This document shows, one piece after another, positions 58,333 through 64,000 of a DNA stretch of 64,000 bases (position 1 is the first letter of the stretch; every line of letters begins with the position of its first letter). Origin of the DNA: Chalara sp. BL73. Its lineage: Eukaryota; Ascomycota; Leotiomycetes; Helotiales. Below the pieces are notes generated by a model. It was not told the origin of the DNA. It did no database searches and saw nothing but the letters and a program-made list of their open reading frames with translations. The stretch covers positions 248,001-312,000 of the forward strand of contig CAKJVC010000088.1 of NCBI GenBank assembly GCA_918026815.1, read 5' to 3'. Position numbers and translations under genes: made by a program.

Positions 58333-61300
58333 ATGGCGCCGCTCCCCACAACTCCAGCACCAGCACGCCCATTGTCTACGCGGCCGCGTACTAGCACGAG
58401 ACCTTCTCGTCCGAAGTCCCTGGGGCTTTCCCAAACAGACAATCCCACTCCCAAGAAGCGAGCATCAGAACCACCTCGAAAGAAATTAAGATACATACCA
58501 GGTGGACCGGGCGGCGGAGGTAGATACGTTGACGAAGACGGCACAGAGATACCTGTTGGAGGTACTGGACCTGGGGGCTACAATTATATAGGACCTAGAG
58601 GCCGCGTAGGTCGGGAGAATCTAGCCAACGGCGTCACACCAGTAGTCTACGAGAGGAGAGATAGGAGTCAACGAACGCGCACGGTTCTACCGCGATCACA
58701 ACAGCCGCCCATGCGCTTCACAAGCAGCTCTCAGGCTGCAGCTGTGGTGCAGAGCGATGGATACAAGCCACGAGAAGAACGCGCATGGGAAGAGTTTCAT
58801 CCGAACATGGACATTGATGCTGACCTTCGAGCTTTCAGTGCTGCAGAGGTCGAGGGAATACCAGTAGTGCCAGCAACTCCTACCGGCACACCACAGTCTG
58901 CTGGAGGTATAGGAAACTCCACGAATGGAACCCCTTCCAAGGACGCCGACACGGAGACAAAGTCCGATAGTATCATTACACCTACCGCATCAGTAAGCGG
59001 TGAAGCGATAGCGATTATGGGCCTACCAGGAACCCCAGGCTATAAAAGACGTCCTGGACGGCCGCCAAAAGATCCTATAGCTTTCTTCTCTGAGAGGGCA
59101 CGAAAGCTAGGTGTTGCCTTCAATGCGGGCACACTGAAAGCACCTAAGATTATTCCTCCTAGCCAGATTCCACCTCCAGTTCAAAGTACTTCTTCTAAGG
59201 AGAGACTCACGTTACCCCAGCCCTCTTATCGCAAATCTGATACACTCGCACGGTTTGAGAAAAAGCCGTTCGCAACTTTTGTCGACCAGTCGATGATAAA
59301 TGTCGGTTATCAAACTACAGATAAATTTACCCGAAACGATAATGCGCTCATCAAGGTTGATTCAAATCTTGAGCAGGATCTTGATCTTGCCTTTAAAAGT
59401 GGTGCGGAGACATTCCCAACTATTGGAACTGGTGGCGTCGGTCGTGTTGAATATGACATGGACGAGCAAGATGATAATTGGCTGATACAGTACAATGAGG
59501 GACGACAAATAGCTGGTTACGATAAGCTTACCCGAGAGGTTTTCGAAATAACGATTACGAAGATCGAAAAGGAATGGCATGCGCTAGAGCGACGTATACC
59601 CAAACCGAACCCGAAACCTCCTCAGACTCAGCGACCCAGGTCGAGTTCTGCTGTTGCGGTAAATGGTGAGCCGCAAGTAGGAGAGGAACAGGATAGTAAA
59701 TGCGCTATATGTGATGATGGAGACTGTGAAAACACCAACGCCATTGTTTTTTGTGATGGTTGCGATTTGGCTGTTCATCAGGAGTGTTACGGTGTCCCAT
59801 TCATTCCAGAAGGTCAGTGGTTATGTCGGAAATGCCAGCTGATAGGCCGCGGCGTTCCTGTAAGTGCCTCTTCCACTCGCTTTCTCAAATATACTAAACA
59901 TTCTATAGACTTGCATTTTCTGTCCAAATACAGACGGGGCATTTAAACAGACCAATTCCTCTAAATGGGCTCATTTACTATGCGCAATGTGGATTCCTGA
60001 GGTATCTCTTGGAAATCATACCTTCATGGAACCTGTTATGGAAGTTGAGAAAGTACCTAAAACTCGATGGAAATTGACCTGCTACCTCTGCAATCAACGG
60101 ATGGGCGCGTGCATTCAATGTGGCAACAAGTCATGTTATCAAGCATTCCATGTCACTTGTGCAAGACGGGCACATCTCTTCTTGAAGATGAAAAACAATC
60201 ATGGAACGCTGGCTGTTCTTGATGGCAGCACCGTCCTCAAAGCCTTCTGCGACAAGCACTGTCCTTCGGATTATGCAAAAGAGAATGAAGTAGCTGGAGC
60301 AACCCGCGAGGCTATAAGCTTTTATAAGAGAACAATGCGAGGCCGAATGTGGGCCGACAGTCAGGCCTCTGCTCTAGCACTAGCAGCCACACATCGGCAC
60401 GCCGTCACGGAGCATCATCCTGATGAGTCGCAACTGACTGGTGCGAAACTTGCTCAAGCGCTTGGCGAAAACAAGCGAAAAGGCAACCAACCTGTTAAGC
60501 CTATATGGAAACTTCCCTCTGGTGCACCAGTCATTCCTCAAGTTGTGTTCCACTCAGTAGAAAGCTCGCTTCAACGCTTCAATATTCTTAAACGGAAAGA
60601 GTATGCCGCAGATGCCTGCCGATACTGGACACTCAAACGCGAAGCACGACGAGGCGCTGCACTTCTCAAACGACTTCAACTTCAAATGGAGACATTCTCA
60701 TCGATGGAGATCACCCGAAGGAATTTTGCTGGAATGGGCCCGGCTGGTCGGCCAAGACTTGAACGACGTATAGAATTCGCCAAAAATTTGATTCTCGAGC
60801 TAGAGAAATTGAAGGACTTATCTGGAGAAAAAGAGAAGCAAGAGGCTGATAAATTAGCGAAAGCACAGGTGGAACAAGATATTGTGAACCAAGTATATTT
60901 CCCAGTTGTTCGATCACTTTCGAAGGTGGTACATAAGCTTCAGAGGTAAGACTTACTTTTGAAATAGTGAACATATACTAATGTGCAAATAGTTATGGCG
61001 GCCAGGGAATGGAAGCATTCGCTGCTCCGTTATCCAAATTTCGCGAGAAAGTTGATATGCGTTACTACACTACGTCTCTACCATTTCTACAAGATTTGAG
61101 TGCATTGCTTGGCGATGTGATCAGCACCGAGCCTCTAGCCCAGCCCGACATATCTGAGATGGAGAATTCGTCGACTACCAAGAGACATGTCATGGGACTC
61201 AAGGAACGCAAACAACTTGCTAAGAGAGTGATCAGGTCGGCTCAAAAGTTGCTCAATGATGCAATCGATGAAGATGCCAATTATAGTGCTAAATCTGTCC

Positions 61301-62064
61301 AACCTGCAAGGGATGAATTGGCTCGTTTGATAGAAGCTAACTTCCAGTCACGGCCGCATTCTACGGTATTATTCTTGGGCGGAATCGGCTCGATTGCTGA
61401 TGTAGACATGCCGGATGTTATCCAGAACGGCCTTGATCAAGATCGCGAAGCTCAGGTCGAAAGCCTTGACTCAAACCACATTTCAAAAACCACCGATGTG
61501 GTTATGACGGGCGGGCTCCAGCTGAACGATGAAAACATTCCGGATGATCGCTCGGTGGGCGACGTGATAATTGCTGTAGAGTCCTCTAAAGACATAGCAG
61601 CAAAGAGAGATAGTGTAACCAGTGCGGCACTCACTGAAGTAAACGGAAATATATCACCAGCAAAGTCCAATCAGGCCAATGGCTTTAAGGACTCAAACAC
61701 CCCCCCTGAAACACATGAAGATCCTCCTGGCCCCGAGGTCGAGCAAAGCCAACCTGGCCCGCCGACTCCTCCTGTTTCGAATGGCGATACAAACAACGAA
61801 CAGACTGGCAGCATACTCACAGATGGCGGAGTGCCTCCGTTTCTGTTGGAAGACTTTAACATTGAAGGCACACAAATATCAGAGAAGGAAAGCTCGAAAC
61901 GGAGGGCAGAGGATGACCTCAGCGATATATTGAGCGATATGGACGACGACCAGGTGAACGAGCTCCAGCCTACCACTGATGCCACGGGCATAGGTACACC
62001 AGCTACAGGCTCACGGGCGACACCAAGAAGCAAGAAGGCGAAAGCGAAGAAGAGGAAGAGATGA
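58333..62064 (+). CDS. nto1: NuA3 histone acetyltransferase subunit Nto1 (BRPF/Jade-like PHD protein)
   Basis: Three exons, 58333-59859, 59909-60945 and 60993-62064, encode 1211 aa. The N-terminal 450 residues are Pro/Gly/Arg-rich and include an AT-hook-like KRRPGRPPKDP near residue 240. FEITITKIEKEWHALERRIP precedes a PHD finger, CAICDDGDCENTNAIVFCDG and CDLAVHQECYGVPFIPEGQW (about residues 455-500), as in Nto1 and BRPF proteins. The extended PHD follows across the intron: CIFCPNTDGAFKQTNSSKWA, HLLCAMWIPEVSLGN, and CYLCNQRMGACIQCGNKSCY with AFHVTCARRAHL. Two PHD modules with a zinc knuckle between them (PZP) bind histone H3. Exon 3 has coiled and acidic regions and a very basic tail (RSKKAKAKKRKR), a nuclear signal. 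No bromodomain is seen. Nto1 bridges the catalytic subunit Sas3 and the H3K4me3 reader Yng1 in NuA3. Confidence 0.93.
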
Positions 62065-62587
62065 ATTGTATATTGCTTACTGTATGACTAGATACCACTA
62101 TGCGGGAGTCAGGTACAAGATGGAGTTTGGAGTTCAGAGGGACCGGCCGCTGCCATCGGCAAGATTCAATAGTTTGTCGTTTATTTTTCTGCATGGAATT
62201 TCAGCACATTCTACTGCATGTCACGGTTGAAGTGTGTGAAGCCTGTTTTCATCGATGGTGTGGATTTGGTTGCCTCTGCTGAGATGTAGAAATAGGCTTT
62301 AGAAGTAATCCAGCAGAAATGTGACTTTCCACCTTCCTGATCCATCACCATGTGCGTTAGCTTCAGCTTACCTCATCCAAGATCTCATGTGATCCGGCCT
62401 GGACACTCCCACTTTCTTCGAATCTTATATGTGTAGTCCGCAATTGATTGGATATCGTTTACTTACAATTGGCCTTAGACTTACACGGGAATATACCCAC
62501 GGATATATATGCTCGCGGATTGACGTCTCAACATATCTCAACTATAGTAATACTGTCACGCCTATATCTGTGATACTCTTTGGAACA
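62065..62587. other. Intergenic upstream of the RidA gene
   Basis: Contains the 3' end of NTO1 and the RidA/Hmf1 promoter. A TATATATG stretch lies near 62501-62510, about 80 bp before the start, and could serve as a TATA element. No gene is seen. Confidence 0.45.
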
Positions 62588-63257
62588 ATGGATTCCATCA
62601 CCGAAGTCAAGACGACCAATGCACCAAAGCCACTTCCCGTCTTTTCTCAGGCCATCAAAGCCAACGGGATGGTACGCTCTCACCATCCTTCGTGAGCCTA
62701 GACGCACCAGCATACACCCCTCCCCTCTATCCATTTCCCCACCTACAAAACTGACAGGCCTCTACCTCATCAGGTCTTCGTATCAGGCAACATCGGCCTC
62801 GATCCTACGTCCTGGGCGCTCGTGGGCGAAGACATCAAATCGCAAACCGTCCGTCTCCTCCTCTTCCTTCCCTATTCTCATCTCCCCTTTCCCCTACACC
62901 CCATTTCCCATCACTAAATCCGCAGAAAAGGAGCAAACGTTGAAGAATATCAAGGCGGTTCTGGAAGCGGCAGGTTCCGACTTCACAAAGATCGTGAAGT
63001 TGAACGTGTATTTGAAGAGCTATGCGGATTTCGCGGCCATGAATGAGGTCTATATCACGCATTTCGGGGAGGTGAAACCTGTGAGTCGTTCCTCTTCTAG
63101 ATTTGCTATTGGGGAGGGGAGGGAGGGAAGTAGAGAAGGGAGACGGAGAGGCTGATGTGTATATTGTGGCTAGGCAAGAACATGTGTTGCTGTTTTGGAA
63201 CTACCGCTCGGAGCAATTGTCGAGATGGAGTGTATCGCTTTGTGTCCTGGAGCTTAA
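62588..63257 (+). CDS. RidA/YjgF/Hmf1-family imine deaminase
   Basis: Four exons, 62588-62671, 62774-62852, 62926-63080 and 63174-63257, encode 133 aa. The chain is MDSITEVKTTNAPKPLPVFS, AIKANGM, then VFVSGNIGLDPTSWALVGED, QTLKNIKAVLEAAGSDFTKI, NVYLKSYADFAAMNEVYITH and ARTCVAVLELPLGAIVEMEC, ending IALCPGA. These follow the RidA fold, with PxSxAIxANG, AGSDFxxIVKxxVYL and the substrate-binding arginine in ARTCV. The enzymes hydrolyse reactive enamine/imine intermediates made by PLP-dependent dehydratases, protecting the cell from 2-aminoacrylate damage; fungal copies occur in cytosol or mitochondria. I chose the intron-2 donor at 62853 (GTCTCC) because it alone restores TVQKEQTLKN in frame; the nearer GTCCGT site breaks it. 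Introns are Ser/Pro-coding in appearance and gene callers may read through them. Confidence 0.92.
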
Positions 63258-63911
63258 GAAAGGTTTTGCAATGCTGGACTTGCGGAGTTTCGTGTGCCAC
63301 GATTGAATTGTATTTCCATAAATTGGAAACATTACAAATATGGGTCAGAGGTACCTACTTCGCCCATGACATCCGTAGGAGGGAGCTGGTCTTACAAAAA
63401 TCATCTTGGTCATTGACAGGTTCTCCACGTTTTCTTTCTTCAAAGTAAATAAATGAGTGTTATAGAGTTATCTACTCTCGAACGTTTCTGCCTTGCCTGT
63501 TCAACTTCTGTCCACTAGCCAGATCGGAAGGAGGTATACTGCCTAGACTGCCTCACATTCACGACTTTGGCTTTTTTAGGCTACTAGGTCAATGTGTGAC
63601 AGATGAAGTAGCTTGAGTAATCCACTTACATCACTTTAAGAATCTATACCACCGCATGGTCTCAGCAAATTGCTGAAGTCACACGAATATGCCAAGCCAT
63701 ATCAAATGAGGGTATGCTGTCTCAGGGGCAGACGAGGCTCGTTCACTAAGCTTGATCAGGACTGACGCGTACGGCGTAGCTACCAGTCTGACATTCAGTC
63801 GGCATATCTTTCTATAGTATGCTCCTTAACAGTGACATGTATATTACATTGTACACCAAACCCACCTCTGTCTTGCTGCCACATTGGTAAACTTGAAATT
63901 ATCTGTTTCTC
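63258..63911. other. Intergenic upstream of the right-edge regulator
   Basis: 654 bp with no supported gene. An ACGCGT box is at 63765-63770. Confidence 0.45.
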
Positions 63912-64000
63912 ATGACAGCAGGACCCCCAGCTTTCCATACCAAAACCAGAAATGGCTGCGGCCAATGCAAAAGTAGACATGTCCGGTGCAATCTCCAAGC
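63912..64000 (+). CDS. Zn2Cys6 transcription factor, N-terminus only (3' partial)
   Basis: Reading from an ATG at 63912 gives MTAGPPAFHTKTRNGCGQCK and SRHVRCNLQ up to the window edge. GCGQCKSRHVRC is the first half of a binuclear zinc cluster (C-x2-C-x6-C), with the TRNGC start typical of the class that also carries a fungal_trans_2/DUF3468 region. The frame is open to the edge; the other three cysteines and the rest of the protein lie outside. Other frames over the same bases also open but show no motif. Confidence 0.78.
   Translation, partial: MTAGPPAFHTKTRNGCGQCKSRHVRCNLQ

Noticed and set aside
1..64000. Transposons, CRISPR arrays, rRNA or tRNA genes
   Set aside because: No transposase or reverse transcriptase frames, no regular repeats, and no T-arm/anticodon-arm combination that folds; a GGTTCGAAT-like stretch near 53930 (reverse strand) lacks pairing arms.

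Overview
This is a window of nuclear DNA from a filamentous ascomycete (Pezizomycotina). Genes lie on both strands, most have short spliceosomal introns (about 45-110 nt, GTAAGT/GTATGT donors, CTAAC/CTGAC branch sites, CAG/TAG acceptors), and several protein families are typical of filamentous fungi: 2EXR, DUF7704, DUF8004, AA1-like, CFEM/Pth11-like receptor and Zn2Cys6 regulators. A leotiomycete is a guess only. I see no transposon, rRNA, tRNA or CRISPR array. Gene models were built by joining exons so that splice phases match; no transcript data were available.

Left part (1-24.6 kb): 3' end of a glutathione S-transferase (+), a 2EXR-domain protein (+), the Dsl1-complex subunit Sec39 (-) back to back with the complex I subunit NDUFS5 (+), an unrecognised 620-aa protein (+), an isolated small secreted AA1-like protein (+), a gene-free block of about 1.9 kb, the Rag GTPase Gtr2 (-), an uncertain locus near 16 kb, a MIF/tautomerase-like protein (-), a polytopic membrane protein (-), a four-helix membrane protein (+) and a Gal80-like Gfo/Idh/MocA protein (-).

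Middle (25-45.5 kb): a Zn2Cys6 regulator (+) divergent from the Gal80-like gene, a CFEM/Pth11-type receptor (+), cohesin Smc1 (-) divergent from glycerophosphocholine acyltransferase Gpc1 (+), the APC/C activator Cdh1 (-), a DUF7704 membrane protein (-), an F-box/WD40 protein (+) and ribosomal protein eS7 (+).

Right part (45.5-64 kb): a poorly resolved minus-strand candidate, dynactin p62 (+), a DUF8004 protein (-), an ochratoxinase-like amidohydrolase (+), the NuA3 subunit Nto1 (+), a RidA/Hmf1 protein (+) and the first 29 codons of another Zn2Cys6 regulator (+) cut by the window edge.

The window is not one pathway. It mixes conserved housekeeping genes (membrane traffic, respiration, TORC1 signalling, cohesion, cell cycle, translation, chromatin) with accessory genes. 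The most interesting accessory unit is the Gal80-like protein divergently paired with a Zn2Cys6 factor. The ochratoxinase-like enzyme, the MIF-like protein with a buried N-terminus and the cysteine-poor CFEM receptor also stand out.
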